NCBI RefSeq assembly: GCF_032918005.1
Contig: NZ_CP136628.1
Location: 496,001 to 560,000 of the forward strand
Source of the DNA: Bradyrhizobium sp. NDS-1
GTDB taxonomy: Bacteria; Pseudomonadota; Alphaproteobacteria; Rhizobiales; Xanthobacteraceae
Length of the DNA: 64,000 nt
Direction: 5' to 3'
Numbering within the stretch: position 1 is the stretch's first letter; the number at the start of each line of letters is the position of its first letter. Under the pieces are notes generated by a model. It saw only the letters and a program-made list of their open reading frames with translations. It was not told where the DNA came from and did no database searches. A program made the position numbers and the translations under genes. Positions 54,326-63,757 of the stretch are shown here, one piece after another.

Positions 54326-56326
54326 ATGTTACCTTCGTCGTGTCCCGTGGAGCCCTTCCTCTTGCCCTCCCCAAGCTCGCGACTAGACAGCCTTGACGAT
54401 ACTCGGCGGCTTCAGCTTCTGATCGATGCGATTGTCGATTATGCCATCTACATCATTGACGTGGATGGGACGGTACGCAGCTGGAATTCGGGGGCACAGC
54501 GACTAAAGGGCTACGCACCCCAAGAGATCATCGGTAAGTCTTTCTCGTCTTTTTATACTCCCGAGGACAGGACCAACGGCCTCCCCGAGCGCGCTCTGAG
54601 TATTGCATCAAGAGAAGGTCGCTTCAGCGCCGAGGGATGGCGAGTCCGGAAAGATGGGAGCCGCTTCTGGGCTTCCGTCATCGTTGATGCCATCCGCGAC
54701 GAGACCGGCGAGCTGATCGGATTTGCGAAGGTCACCAGAGACATTACTGAGCGCCAGCAGGCCCACGAGGAAATACTTAGCAGTGAACGGCGCTATCGCC
54801 AGCTCATCGAAGCAGTGATCGACTACGCGATATTCCAGCTCGACCCGTCTGGCCTCGTGACGACTTGGAATCCGGGAGCCCAGCGGATCAAGGGTTACGC
54901 GCCATCGGAAATCATCGGTCGGCATTTCAGCGCGTTTTATACCCCCGAGGACCTCGCGGCTGGCGTGCCGACGCGAGCGCTCTCCGAAGCCGCACAGCAA
55001 GGCCGGTTCGAGGCTGAAGGCTGGCGAATGCGAAAAGACGGCACGCGATTCTGGGCATCAGTCGTCATCGATCGCATCACGGACGAAGCTGGCAGCCTCG
55101 TCGGGTTTGCAAAGGTCACCCGTGACCTGACTGACCGAAAGCGGACTGAAGACGAGCTTCAGAAAGTTCAGGAGCAACTGGTCGCATCTCGAAAGCTCGA
55201 AGCTGTTGGGCAACTCAGCGGAGGCATCGCGCACGATTTCAACAACCTGCTTATGATCGTTCTCGGCAATATTGAGACCGCTGAGCGGCACGCAGTTAAG
55301 ACGCAGTCAGCAAACCTGAACAGAGCGTTGGCCAATGCCAAACGAGGAGCACAGAGAGCGTCGGCGTTGACAAGCCGCTTGCTGGCCTTCTCGCGACGTC
55401 AGGCTCTCGACCCCAAGCCCATCAACGTGAACAACTACCTCAATGGCCTGCAGGAATTCCTCCAGCGCACGCTCGGAGAGCGCATCGAGATTGAGACCGT
55501 CGGAAGTGCTGGGCTCTGGCAGATCGAAGCTGATTCCAATCATCTGGAATCGGCTATCGTGAACCTGGCAATCAATGCCCGCGACGCAATGACGGAAGGC
55601 GGAAAGCTGACTTTGGAAGCGGCCAACATTTCAGCTGACGAGGACTACTGTCGTCTCAATCCTGAATTGGCGCCCGGTCAATACGTGGCCATTTGCGTGA
55701 CTGATACCGGCGGCGGGATGTCCCTGGACGTTCTACAGCACGCATTCGAGCCCTTCTTCACGACGAAGGAGCCAGGCCACGGTACCGGCCTAGGCCTTAG
55801 CCAGGTCTATGGCTTTGTCAAACAATCTGGCGGCCACGCCAAGATCTACAGCGAGGTCGGGCTCGGCACGACAATCAAGATGTACTTTCCGCGCTTTTCT
55901 GGGGAAACGCGACAGGAGGCAATTGAACCCGAAGAAATCGCCGCAAGCGAATTGTCCGAGACAATTCTCGTCGTCGAGGATGATGAAGATCTGCGCGGCT
56001 ATATTTCTGACGTCCTAAGAGAACTTAACTACCGCGTTCTCACGGCCCGCAGCGCTCAGGTTGCTCTGACCATTCTCCTGCAGGACGAGTCTAAGGTGGA
56101 TCTTCTTCTAACCGACGTTGTCATGCCGGGCATCAACGGGCGCGAGCTCGGGAGGCGCGCGCAGCAAATTCGACCGCGCTTGAAAATCTTGTACATGACC
56201 GGATATTCGCGCAATGCAGTCGTTCACCAGGGTAGGCTCGATGAAGGCGTCAATTTGCTTGAGAAGCCGATCTCGCAGGCAAAGCTCGCGCTGCGGGTGC
56301 GGGAAATCCTAGATCAGAGCCATTGA
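54326..56326 (+). CDS. PAS-PAS hybrid histidine kinase with C-terminal receiver
   Basis: 666 residues, no membrane segment, so a cytoplasmic sensor. Two closely related PAS domains (about 28-145 and 155-275) share FYTPED, GRFxAEGWRxRKDG and GFAKVTRDxT strings and probably arose by duplication. HisKA follows with the H-box GGIAHDFNNLL (His303). The HATPase shows NLAINARDAM (N box), DTGGGM (G1) and GHGTGLGLS (G2). A receiver domain (about 550-660) carries VVEDDED, phospho-Asp597 (LLTDVVMPG), YMTGYS and EKPIS. The receiver has no output domain, so a separate partner or a feedback role is expected. Start may be GTG 54347 if the upstream promoter candidate is real. Confidence 0.92.
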   Translation: MLPSSCPVEPFLLPSPSSRLDSLDDTRRLQLLIDAIVDYAIYIIDVDGTVRSWNSGAQRLKGYAPQEIIGKSFSSFYTPEDRTNGLPERALSIASREGRFSAEGWRVRKDGSRFWASVIVDAIRDETGELIGFAKVTRDITERQQAHEEILSSERRYRQLIEAVIDYAIFQLDPSGLVTTWNPGAQRIKGYAPSEIIGRHFSAFYTPEDLAAGVPTRALSEAAQQGRFEAEGWRMRKDGTRFWASVVIDRITDEAGSLVGFAKVTRDLTDRKRTEDELQKVQEQLVASRKLEAVGQLSGGIAHDFNNLLMIVLGNIETAERHAVKTQSANLNRALANAKRGAQRASALTSRLLAFSRRQALDPKPINVNNYLNGLQEFLQRTLGERIEIETVGSAGLWQIEADSNHLESAIVNLAINARDAMTEGGKLTLEAANISADEDYCRLNPELAPGQYVAICVTDTGGGMSLDVLQHAFEPFFTTKEPGHGTGLGLSQVYGFVKQSGGHAKIYSEVGLGTTIKMYFPRFSGETRQEAIEPEEIAASELSETILVVEDDEDLRGYISDVLRELNYRVLTARSAQVALTILLQDESKVDLLLTDVVMPGINGRELGRRAQQIRPRLKILYMTGYSRNAVVHQGRLDEGVNLLEKPISQAKLALRVREILDQSH

Positions 56327-56374
56327 AGGCAAGCAAGAGCTCCCGTCTAAGAGCATCGGAAACGGCGCATCTGA

Positions 56375-56680
56375 TCACTGCACTTTTCGCCCGAGGTCTC
56401 TCAGGAGCGAGTGGAGAAAATCGCTCGCATGGTCGTACCGCGCGCCGCCGCTCGCGATTTCATGGGCGCGTGGCTCCACTACATTGCCGTCGGCTTCTGG
56501 GCCGAGTAGATCGGCTTTTTCAGACCATTGCTGCAGTAGGCGATCAGGAATGTACTCCGCAGACCCGAACAACCTCAAAAGGCAATCCTCGGCTTCGGCT
56601 TTGTGATCGTGATGAGCTTTCGCCGCGTAGAAAGCGAATAGTCCACGAAAAGCATCACGGGAAACGGCTGGTTTTGCCAT
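56375..56680 (-). CDS. Unknown small protein, 101 residues
   Basis: MAKPAVSRDAFRGLFAFYAA, KAHHDHKAEAEDCLLRLFGS, then acidic and His-rich helices to GRKVQ. Amino-acid composition is protein-like and this frame is preferred over the overlapping plus-strand frame, which is basic and Arg/Ser-rich. GGGGACATTGCA upstream gives only a weak ribosome site. Converges with the hybrid kinase gene; family not recognised. Confidence 0.45.
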   Translation of the reverse strand: MAKPAVSRDAFRGLFAFYAAKAHHDHKAEAEDCLLRLFGSAEYIPDRLLQQWSEKADLLGPEADGNVVEPRAHEIASGGARYDHASDFLHSLLRDLGRKVQ

Positions 56681-56689
56681 TGCAATGTC

Positions 56690-57058
56690 CCCGCAAGGAT
56701 TGCGTTCTAAAGGAAGAGGCCACCGAAAGGCGGCCTCAGGAGTTCATGAGTTGGTCTAAATAACGCGTACTGAAAAGCCTGCCGCAGCGTTCCCGTTGCT
56801 GCAGAACCCCGGGTAGTAAATAGATGCGAAATGAACGTGCCAGCCCCGGTCTCAGGAGCATGCCAGCGTGATTCGCTTCTGCCAACTAAAATCTGACGAC
56901 TGCCGGGAGATTCTGGCAATCCCAATCTATGTCAGTTTAATTGACGTACGCAGCGAGCCGTTCGCGAGCGAAGTATCATGATGATCTATAACGTTCCGCT
57001 TGTGGCCCGTAGCCGTCTGTGAGGGCAGCGCAGAGTACGTCTGCTCCGCCCCCGAAGT
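56690..57058. other. Interval with a hairpin and no gene
   Basis: GAGGCC-A-CC-gaaa-GG-C-GGCCTC (56716-56737) forms a strong hairpin without a T-tract. A short motif GTTCCGCTTGTGGCCCGT at 56994 also occurs at 54197 (CTTCCGCTTGTGGCCCGT). A 72-codon minus-strand frame at 56707-56925 is not protein-like. Confidence 0.4.
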
Positions 57059-57690
57059 TCAGACATCAACTTGTTCTGCTATCGCGAGGGCGTCGTCGAC
57101 CTCGATGCCTAGATATCGGACGGTGCTCTCGATCTTGGTATGCCCCAGTAGGAGCTGTACGCTCGCAGGTTGCCGGTTCGGCGATAGATCAAGGTCGCCT
57201 TGGCCCGGCGAAGGGAATGCGTCCCGAACAAGTGCGGGTCCAGTCCGATATCAACGATCCAGTGTGATAGGAGTCTGGCGTACTGGCGGGTCGTCAAATG
57301 TCCACTCCGCCGCCGGCCAGTGAACAAGTATTCTCCTGACTTCTTGCCAGTAAGCCGCAGGTAGTCGTCGATTGCCTGCCGGGTCGATTCCGTGAGTTCG
57401 AATTTGACCGGCCGGCCGGTCTTCTTTTGTCGGACGGTCGCGCGGTCGGCGGCATATCCGCCTGGCGCAAGGTCATCGACCTTCAAGGCTACGACGTCGC
57501 AGCCGCGCAGCTTGCTATCAATGGCGACGTTTAACAGCGCCAGATCGCGCATTCGGCCTTCGACCTGGAGCTTGGTTCGGATTGACCAGACGTGCTTCGG
57601 ACGGAGCGGCGGCTTTGCGCCGACGACCTTGCCCTTGTTCCAAGGAACGTGTTTCGAGACAGCAGGGATGGTGCTTGGGATATCGGTCAT
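57059..57690 (-). pseudogene. Tyrosine integrase, frameshifted before the catalytic His/Tyr
   Basis: From ATG 57690 (AGGAGG upstream) the intact part reads as a small tyrosine recombinase: SIRTKLQVEGRMRDLALLNV, catalytic Arg in AIDSKLRGCDVVALK, Lys in RQKKTGRPVKFELT, and HxxR in FGTHSLRRAKATLIYRR. After NLRA (bases 57161-57160) the frame shifts to YSSYWGIPRSRAPSDI and stops at 57109. Adding one G (GCG-GTA) restores AVQLLLGHTKIEST then VRYLGIEVDDALAIAEQVDV and the TGA at 57061-57059. That segment holds the second His and the nucleophilic Tyr, so as written the enzyme is dead. Either a true pseudogene or an indel error in the assembly. Confidence 0.85.
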
Positions 57691-57704
57691 GTTGACCTCC
57701 TCAG

Positions 57705-57901
57705 CTAGTGAGGCTGGTCATTTTCAGCCCGAAGCCCTCCCAATCCCACCTCCGCTTCTAGAAGATTGAAGACGTACTTGTGTCCATTTCGATCTATGAC
57801 AAGACCGATTTTGACCCATTGAAGACTTGCGGCCTCAGTGAGATCCCTCGCGACCGCGTAAGGACGGCGAGCAATCAGCTTTGAATGGTTGATGCATTCT
57901 T
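57705..57901 (-). pseudogene. Possible small gene lacking a normal start
   Basis: A minus-strand frame reads INHSKLIARRPYAVARDLTE, AASLQWVKIGLVIDRNGHKY and VFNLLEAEVGLGGLRAEN, then stops at TAG 57707-57705. Coding character is strong, but an in-frame TAA lies directly before it and no ATG, GTG or TTG starts the frame; an ATG one base out of frame is at 57896. A frameshifted or decayed gene upstream of the integrase is most likely. Unknown family. Confidence 0.45.
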
Positions 57902-58096
57902 AATGCGCAGGGTAGTTGCTCCTAGAGCACACCTCCGGTTGTTCCCGCCTTCAATGCACTTCGGTTTCGTTGACACGATCAAAAGCGATCTCTTACCTTG
58001 GATGCACGTCCGAGTCCGCCGTCGTGCGCGCCACAACAGCGCCGCGGGTCGATGGATGTGACGGTGATCGGGCTCGGGTGACTGGGGGCGGGTGAC

Positions 58097-61000
58097 TTGA
58101 AAGTTGGGAATACTCCAGGCGCAATCGCTTGGTTTCAGGCCGTCATATCGTCGGCACGGGCGCCCGGCGCGACTGCAACAACGACCCGGCAGCTTCTCCT
58201 CGCAACCGTTTCCGCCGCCGCACTAATGGCCCTCTCCGCAGGCTCGGCGGCAGCGCAGACCTGGAACGGCAGCGTCAGCACCGACTGGACGAATGCCGCC
58301 AACTGGACCGGCGGCGTGCCTGCGAACGGCCCCGTCACCATCAATACGACGGCACCGAATCCCACCATCCTGGGTGTCTCAGGCGCCGCTACAGGCACGA
58401 GCGGCACAATGTTTGTCAGCTCCGGCGGCGGATCGGCCAGCCTGACTATCCAGAACGGCAGCACGTTGACAAGCAATCCGTCGGGATTCTCCTTTGTTGG
58501 TGTGAACGCGGGGTCCGTCGCCGTCGTAAGCGTCACGGGGGCGGGATCGACATGGAACATCAATGGCGTCGCCAACTCCCTCATCCTAGGCCGGAATCTA
58601 GGCGGGCTCGGCTCTGGCACGCTGAACATCAGCAATGGTGGCGGGGTTAGGACGGCTGGCGATATCGTCGTTGGCGAGACTAACGCCACCGGCGTTTTGT
58701 CGGTGACAAGCGGTGGCACACTTACAACCGGGCGGGACGGTTATATCGGGCGGTTTGGTGGCTCGAACGGGACCGCCACGATCACCGGGGCTGGTTCATC
58801 CTGGGCCATCACCAATCGCCTCTTCATCGGCAACGGCGGTCCTGGCGCATTGACGATCAGCAACAACGCTGTGGTCGATGTTGGAACCTCCGCGATCGTT
58901 GGCGATTCTGCGAGCCAGGGCACATTAAACGTCATAAGCGGCGGCGTGTTGCAGACGCAGACGCTCGTCCGCGGCACCGGCCCGGTTCAGGTCAATTTCG
59001 ACGGCGGCACGCTCCGCGCCAAAGCAGGTACCACGAGCTTCGTCAGCGGCTTTTCCGGCACTGAACTCAATATCGCGTCCGGCGGACTGACCGTCGACAC
59101 GGCAGGCTTTGACGTTACGGCGTCCTCCCCCTTCAGCGGGACGGGCACGTTCACCAAGGTCGGCGCCGGCACGCTCACGCTCAGCGGTGCAAACAGCACC
59201 AATTTTTCCGGTGTGATGGCCATCAATGCCGGCACGCTTTCGGTGGCCGCCGCGACCAATCTCGGCACGGGCGGACTGGCCTTTGATGGTGGTACGCTAC
59301 AGAACACGGGGGCCTTCACGACCGCGCTGCCGGTCACGCTCAACGCGGGTGGCGGCACCTTCCAGACCGACGCTGATCTGACGCTTTCCGGAGTTCTCGC
59401 TGGTAGCGGCGCGCTCACTAAGACCGGCGGAAGCATGCTCACGCTGACGGGCGCCAACACCTACTCCGGCCAGACCTGGATTCAGACCGGCACCCTGGCG
59501 CTGTCCGGCAGCGGCGCAATTGCCAGCTCCAGCCGCGTGGTCGCCGACGGCACGTTCGATATTTCCGCGGCGACACCAGCGAACGCAAGCATTCAGAGCC
59601 TTGCCGGCAGCGGCACCGTCAATCTCGGCGCCAAGACTCTGACCTTGACCAATGCCAACGACACGTTCGCGGGCGCGATCACAGGCACCGGCGGCCTGAC
59701 GGTTTCGGCGGGCATAGAGACCCTCACCGGGATCAGCAACTACACCGGCGTCACGAACGTGACCGGCACCGGCACTTTGCAGCTCCTGAATGGCGGCCAG
59801 ATCACGGGCACCAGCAGTACTGGGCTGAACGGCCCCAGCGCGACGGCGACGGTCAGCGGCACCGGCTCGCTCCTGCAGACCGGGAGTCTGGCGGTAGGTG
59901 GTGTCAGCGCGGGAAGCAACGCCACCCTGAACGTCCTGAACGGAGGCGTCGTCAGGACAACTGCCAACGTCACGGCCGCTATCGCCGGCCCCGCCGCACA
60001 AACAGGGACAGTCAATGTCGATGGCGGGGGATCGCTGCTGGACCTCGCCGGCGGCTTCGGGGTTGGCCATCAAAATGGGATTACGAACGCATTCCTGAAC
60101 ATCACGAATGGTGGTGCCGTCCATAGCGCTAGCGGGACGATCGGAGCCTTCGCCCCCGGGAGCGGCACAAAGTCGGTTCTGATCTCGGGGACGGGATCGA
60201 GCTGGACCGTGACCGGAGCGCTCAATTTCCAGAGCAATGCATCGATGTCGGTCCTCAATGGCGGCGCGGTAACCGCAGCGACATCAACGATCGGCACCTC
60301 GGCGAATGGGACCGCCAATTTGCTGGTTTCTGGTGTCGGCTCAATCTATTCCGTCACCGGCAATCAGGTGATGGGAGCCGTCAACGGCAAAGGGTTCGTC
60401 ACGCTGGCGGATGGCGCACAAATGACGGTCGGCGGCGCATTGACGCTGGCAAGCTCCGCCGGAGCAACCGGCGTCCTCAACATCGGCGGCGCGGAAGGCC
60501 AGGCGGCCACCGGCGCGGGTACGCTCAATGCAGCGACGCTGGTGTTCGGACCCGGAACGGCACGCGTTAACTTCAATCACACCGACGCCAATTATGTCTT
60601 CTCGACCGCCATATCAGGAGGCGGCGCGGTGAATCAGACCGGGCCCGGCACCACCGTGCTCACCGGCGCCAACACCTATTCGGGCCCGACCACGGTGTCG
60701 GCCGGTACGCTGCGCGCAGGCGGCGCCAATGTGCTGAGCCCGAACTCGGCGTTCTCAGTGCTCTCAGGCGGCATGCTCGATCTCGCGGGGCACGACCATA
60801 CGCTGACGACACTGAGCAACGCCGGCACCGTTGCGCTGAATGGCGTGCCGGGAACGACCCTCACCATCGCCAATAACTATGTCGGCAGTGGTGGCCTGGT
60901 CCAGCTCAACGCCGCGCTCGGCGGCGATGCGTCGCCGACCGATCGGCTGGTCGTTCAGGGAAATACCTCGGGTAGTTCCACGCTCAGGGTCACCAATGTC

Positions 61001-62227
61001 GGCGGCGCCGGTGCGCCCACAAACGAGGGCATCAAGGTCGTCGACGTCGTCGGCGCCTCGAACGGCACGTTCGCCCTGCAGGGCAACTTTGTGCTTCAAG
61101 GCCAGCAGGCGGTGGTCGGAGGCGCCTATGCCTATACGTTGCAGAAGAACGGCATCGCTAGTCCCGGTGACGGCGATTGGTATCTGCGCTCGTCGCTGAT
61201 CAATCCGCCCCCCTCGGCGCCTGCCGGCCCGCTCTATCAGCCCGGCGTTCCCCTTTACGAGAACTACGCGCAGGTGCTGCTCGGCATGAACGACGCGCCT
61301 TCGCTGCAGCAGCGCGTCGGCAACCGCTACTGGGGGGGCAGCGAGGCGATGGCGCGCGCCGGCGTCAACACGACCCAGGCTGATGCGTCCTGGACGCAGT
61401 CCGCGTTCTGGGGCCGCATCGAGGGCGGCCAAACCAGCTTGCAGCCGTCCAACACCACTGGCTCGACCTACAACGCCGACCAGATGAAGGCGCAGACCGG
61501 GCTCGACGGCCTTGTGCTCGACAATGCCTACGGCCGACTCATCGTCGGGCTCACGGCGCAGTACGGTCTGACCACGGCTTACGTCAACTCGTTCTTCGGC
61601 AACGGCACAATTCGCGCGTCCGGCAGCGGCGTCGGCGCTACCGCAACCTGGTACGGCGACAACGGCTTCTATGTCGACGGCCAGGCGCAGACGATGTTCT
61701 ATCGCACCGATCTGTCGTCGGCGCTGGCCGGCAGCATGACCCATGGCAACGAAGGCTTTGGCTACGCCTTCAGCCTCGAAAGCGGCAAGCGGTTCGGCGT
61801 CGGCAACGGCTTCTGGCTGACACCGCAGGCACAGCTCGCCTATTCGAAGGTCGACTTCGCTCCGTTTGCCGATCGTTTCGGCGCGCAGGTTTGGCTTGGC
61901 AATGCCGAAAGCCTACTCGGCCGCCTCGGGCTCTCGGTCAACCACCAGCGCACCTGGAACGACGCGTCGGGCATCGTCCGCTCCGACGTCTACGCGATCG
62001 GCAATCTGCACTACGAGTTCCTCAACGGCACCAGCATCGATGTCGCAGGCTCGGGGTTTGCTAGCGCCAACAATCGGCTGTGGGGCAGCATCGGCGGCGG
62101 CGGCACCTATAGCTGGGCCAACGGTCGTTACGCTGTGTTCGGCGAGGTCACGTACCGCGCCAGTTTCGACAATGCCGATCAGAACCACGGCTACAAGGGC
62201 ACTGGCGGGTTCCGCCTGACGTGGTGA
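58097..62227 (+). CDS. Large autotransporter (type Va) with beta-helical passenger
   Basis: 1,376 residues from TTG 58097. A long signal region ends in an Ala-rich segment (LLATVSAAALMALSAGSAAA before QTWNGS). The passenger (about 55-1030) is built of repeated beta-helix rungs rich in Gly, Thr, Asn and Ser: GxGTLTLSGANxxxFSG, GANTYSGxTxVxxGTL and GGxVxT units recur throughout. A short linker with PSAPAGPLYQPGVPLYENYA leads into a 12-strand beta-barrel (about 1090-1376) ending FRLTW, the aromatic C-terminal signature read by BAM. It displays or releases the passenger at the surface, likely for adhesion. It uses few Cys and no catalytic motif is visible. Confidence 0.92.
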   Translation: MKVGNTPGAIAWFQAVISSARAPGATATTTRQLLLATVSAAALMALSAGSAAAQTWNGSVSTDWTNAANWTGGVPANGPVTINTTAPNPTILGVSGAATGTSGTMFVSSGGGSASLTIQNGSTLTSNPSGFSFVGVNAGSVAVVSVTGAGSTWNINGVANSLILGRNLGGLGSGTLNISNGGGVRTAGDIVVGETNATGVLSVTSGGTLTTGRDGYIGRFGGSNGTATITGAGSSWAITNRLFIGNGGPGALTISNNAVVDVGTSAIVGDSASQGTLNVISGGVLQTQTLVRGTGPVQVNFDGGTLRAKAGTTSFVSGFSGTELNIASGGLTVDTAGFDVTASSPFSGTGTFTKVGAGTLTLSGANSTNFSGVMAINAGTLSVAAATNLGTGGLAFDGGTLQNTGAFTTALPVTLNAGGGTFQTDADLTLSGVLAGSGALTKTGGSMLTLTGANTYSGQTWIQTGTLALSGSGAIASSSRVVADGTFDISAATPANASIQSLAGSGTVNLGAKTLTLTNANDTFAGAITGTGGLTVSAGIETLTGISNYTGVTNVTGTGTLQLLNGGQITGTSSTGLNGPSATATVSGTGSLLQTGSLAVGGVSAGSNATLNVLNGGVVRTTANVTAAIAGPAAQTGTVNVDGGGSLLDLAGGFGVGHQNGITNAFLNITNGGAVHSASGTIGAFAPGSGTKSVLISGTGSSWTVTGALNFQSNASMSVLNGGAVTAATSTIGTSANGTANLLVSGVGSIYSVTGNQVMGAVNGKGFVTLADGAQMTVGGALTLASSAGATGVLNIGGAEGQAATGAGTLNAATLVFGPGTARVNFNHTDANYVFSTAISGGGAVNQTGPGTTVLTGANTYSGPTTVSAGTLRAGGANVLSPNSAFSVLSGGMLDLAGHDHTLTTLSNAGTVALNGVPGTTLTIANNYVGSGGLVQLNAALGGDASPTDRLVVQGNTSGSSTLRVTNVGGAGAPTNEGIKVVDVVGASNGTFALQGNFVLQGQQAVVGGAYAYTLQKNGIASPGDGDWYLRSSLINPPPSAPAGPLYQPGVPLYENYAQVLLGMNDAPSLQQRVGNRYWGGSEAMARAGVNTTQADASWTQSAFWGRIEGGQTSLQPSNTTGSTYNADQMKAQTGLDGLVLDNAYGRLIVGLTAQYGLTTAYVNSFFGNGTIRASGSGVGATATWYGDNGFYVDGQAQTMFYRTDLSSALAGSMTHGNEGFGYAFSLESGKRFGVGNGFWLTPQAQLAYSKVDFAPFADRFGAQVWLGNAESLLGRLGLSVNHQRTWNDASGIVRSDVYAIGNLHYEFLNGTSIDVAGSGFASANNRLWGSIGGGGTYSWANGRYAVFGEVTYRASFDNADQNHGYKGTGGFRLTW

Positions 62228-62433
62228 GAGGTGCATATAGGTGTGCGCGCAAGGTCACCTGTTGGCCCATTGCTGACGTCCGCACTGAATGTGGAAAGTC
62301 CGCTAAGTGCATCAGAACCGGAGGTCGCCAATGACCGGCTTCTTCCATAACAACGGATATAGAATGGCGTCAGCTGCATATGAGAGCGGACGTGCCGTAA
62401 ACGACTGAGCCTTGAGGATAATCGTTAGGGGCA

Positions 62434-62661
62434 ATGTTGATCGCCGGCGAGCGGATTGGCGCGATCTTGCATCTAGTCCGCGTCATCCTGCTTGGCCCCA
62501 AATTCTCTGGAAAACTGTCGATCGTTGTCTATGCAAATCGGCTCACTGCGCCTTTGCTTTTGGACGACGAACGTCGACCTGTCGGTTTTTGCATAGACCA
62601 AAGCCAAAACCGAATACAGGCTGCAGGAGGAGCTGTTCAGCTTGCGACCTCTAACCGGTAG
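62434..62661 (+). CDS. Possible small membrane-associated protein, 75 residues
   Basis: MLIAGERIGAILHLVRVILL starts with a hydrophobic helix, followed by a polar strand-rich tail (KLSIVVYANRLTAPLLLDDE). The overlapping frame at 62412 is Arg/Cys-rich and rejected. No strong ribosome site and no family recognised, so it is listed with caution. Confidence 0.35.
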   Translation: MLIAGERIGAILHLVRVILLGPKFSGKLSIVVYANRLTAPLLLDDERRPVGFCIDQSQNRIQAAGGAVQLATSNR

Positions 62662-62670
62662 GGTGCCATT

Positions 62671-62985
62671 ATGCCATTCTCGATCTCAATGATGATTGTG
62701 GGTTCACAGCTGCTTATACCAGTGGCCGACACCGTGCCGAAGTTTGACGTTGCCCGCAGTTGCAAGCTCGATTTAGCTGCAACGGCCGGGCTCAGTGTAG
62801 GTCAGTCGCCCAAGAGCTGCGTCAACGATGAGCAAAAAGCACGGCGGCAGCTCGGCTCCCTGTGGTCAAAAATGTCGGGGCCGCAAAAGGAGAGCTGCGT
62901 CGGGCAGGAGGCAGTCGGCGGCACCCCGAGCTATGTCAGCTTGCTGACGTGTCTTCAGATGGATCAGTGGGCTCGTAAGCCCTGA
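62671..62985 (+). CDS. Small exported four-Cys protein
   Basis: 104 residues. The start (MPFSISMMIVGSQLLIPVAD) is a short possible signal sequence. The mature part reads VPKFDVARSCKLDLAATAGL, VGQSPKSCVNDEQKARRQLG, ESCVGQEAVGGTPSYVSLL, TCLQMDQWARK. The four evenly spaced Cys suggest two disulfides in the periplasm. I recall this family as common in Bradyrhizobium and usually annotated hypothetical; function unknown. The 14-base gap upstream contains a GGTAGGG stretch as possible ribosome site. Confidence 0.75.
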   Translation: MPFSISMMIVGSQLLIPVADTVPKFDVARSCKLDLAATAGLSVGQSPKSCVNDEQKARRQLGSLWSKMSGPQKESCVGQEAVGGTPSYVSLLTCLQMDQWARKP

Positions 62986-63009
62986 TGCATTTTCAATGAG
63001 CTCTGGCGC

Positions 63010-63480
63010 TCAACGGCGAAACGTAGCGGCACTCCGGCACGGCATCAGGCGAAATGATCTAGCTCGCTCAGCGCAATTCGCACCTTCGCGGGCAAAATCA
63101 ACGAGCGATACAGCGAACGCGGCGAGAGCAACCATGAAAAGAATAGCCACGCCGTGCTCGTGGCGTATCTGAAGGAAAGCGCTCGCAAACGCGACCATGA
63201 CAAGGGCGGTCACGGCGATACTGCCGATTACCGCCCAGAAAATTGCGCGGTTCAGCATCGCCGCTCGGCGCATTAGGCGCGGAAGATCCAGCTTTAACCG
63301 TAATCTGACTGCATCTTCGTCGGCGATGCCGTTCAGGAGCATCGTTCTATCGATGATCCTGTTCAGGCGAGAAATCAGCACAGAAATGAAGGCGGCCAGC
63401 GCTCCAAGAAGGAACGCCGGCGCTGCCGACTGAGAAATGACATGAGATAACTGACTGACGGTTGGTGTATCTGCAGACAT
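63010..63480 (-). CDS. DUF2721 membrane protein with shifted C-terminus
   Basis: 156 residues as written. The DUF2721 core is clear: SAAPAFLLGALAAFISVLIS (TM1), RLNRIIDRTMLLN, RRAAMLNRAIFWAVIGSIAV (TM2) and VAILFMVALAAFAVSLVDFA (TM3). After DFARE the frame reads GANCAERARSFRLMPC and runs on to 63010. Removing one G at 63083-63084 restores DFAREVRIALSELDHFA and a TGA at 63047-63045, matching the family's usual ending (EVRIAL.E.D). A single-base insertion has thus replaced the last 13 residues. The membrane part should still fold. Function unknown for the family. Confidence 0.8.
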   Translation of the reverse strand: MSADTPTVSQLSHVISQSAAPAFLLGALAAFISVLISRLNRIIDRTMLLNGIADEDAVRLRLKLDLPRLMRRAAMLNRAIFWAVIGSIAVTALVMVAFASAFLQIRHEHGVAILFMVALAAFAVSLVDFAREGANCAERARSFRLMPCRSAATFRR

Positions 63481-63757
63481 CGCACTCGTTCTGTTGCCTG
63501 CGCTGAGGACTATCTCAGTGCCATGAAATCCTCTTTGTGCCAGGCCGCTGAGAGTGACCCTCTGCAGCAGGCACTAGAAAGCTCCTCAGTTTCGGGACTA
63601 TAGAGCCGCTCCGCGATAGAGATTGGACCCTTAGCGCCGGCGGCCAGTTCGACTCCTGGGTTAACCATAGCCATTTCGGCGTCAGCGGGCCGCCGCGACT
63701 ACCGAGGGCCCGCTCAACCAAACGCCTCGTTGGCAAAAGCCTAACGCGGTCTCAAAT
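63481..63757. other. Interval with no supported gene
   Basis: A 73-codon minus-strand frame (63515-63736) is Arg/Ser/Pro-rich and not protein-like. Nothing else is seen; the region follows the DUF1214 stop and precedes the DUF2721 start on the same strand. Confidence 0.45.

Noticed and set aside
41064..57901. Direct repeat of the tRNA-Ser 3' end as the island's right attachment site
   Set aside because: I looked for a second copy of the T-arm/acceptor sequence to the right and saw none, so the tRNA is only a positional border.
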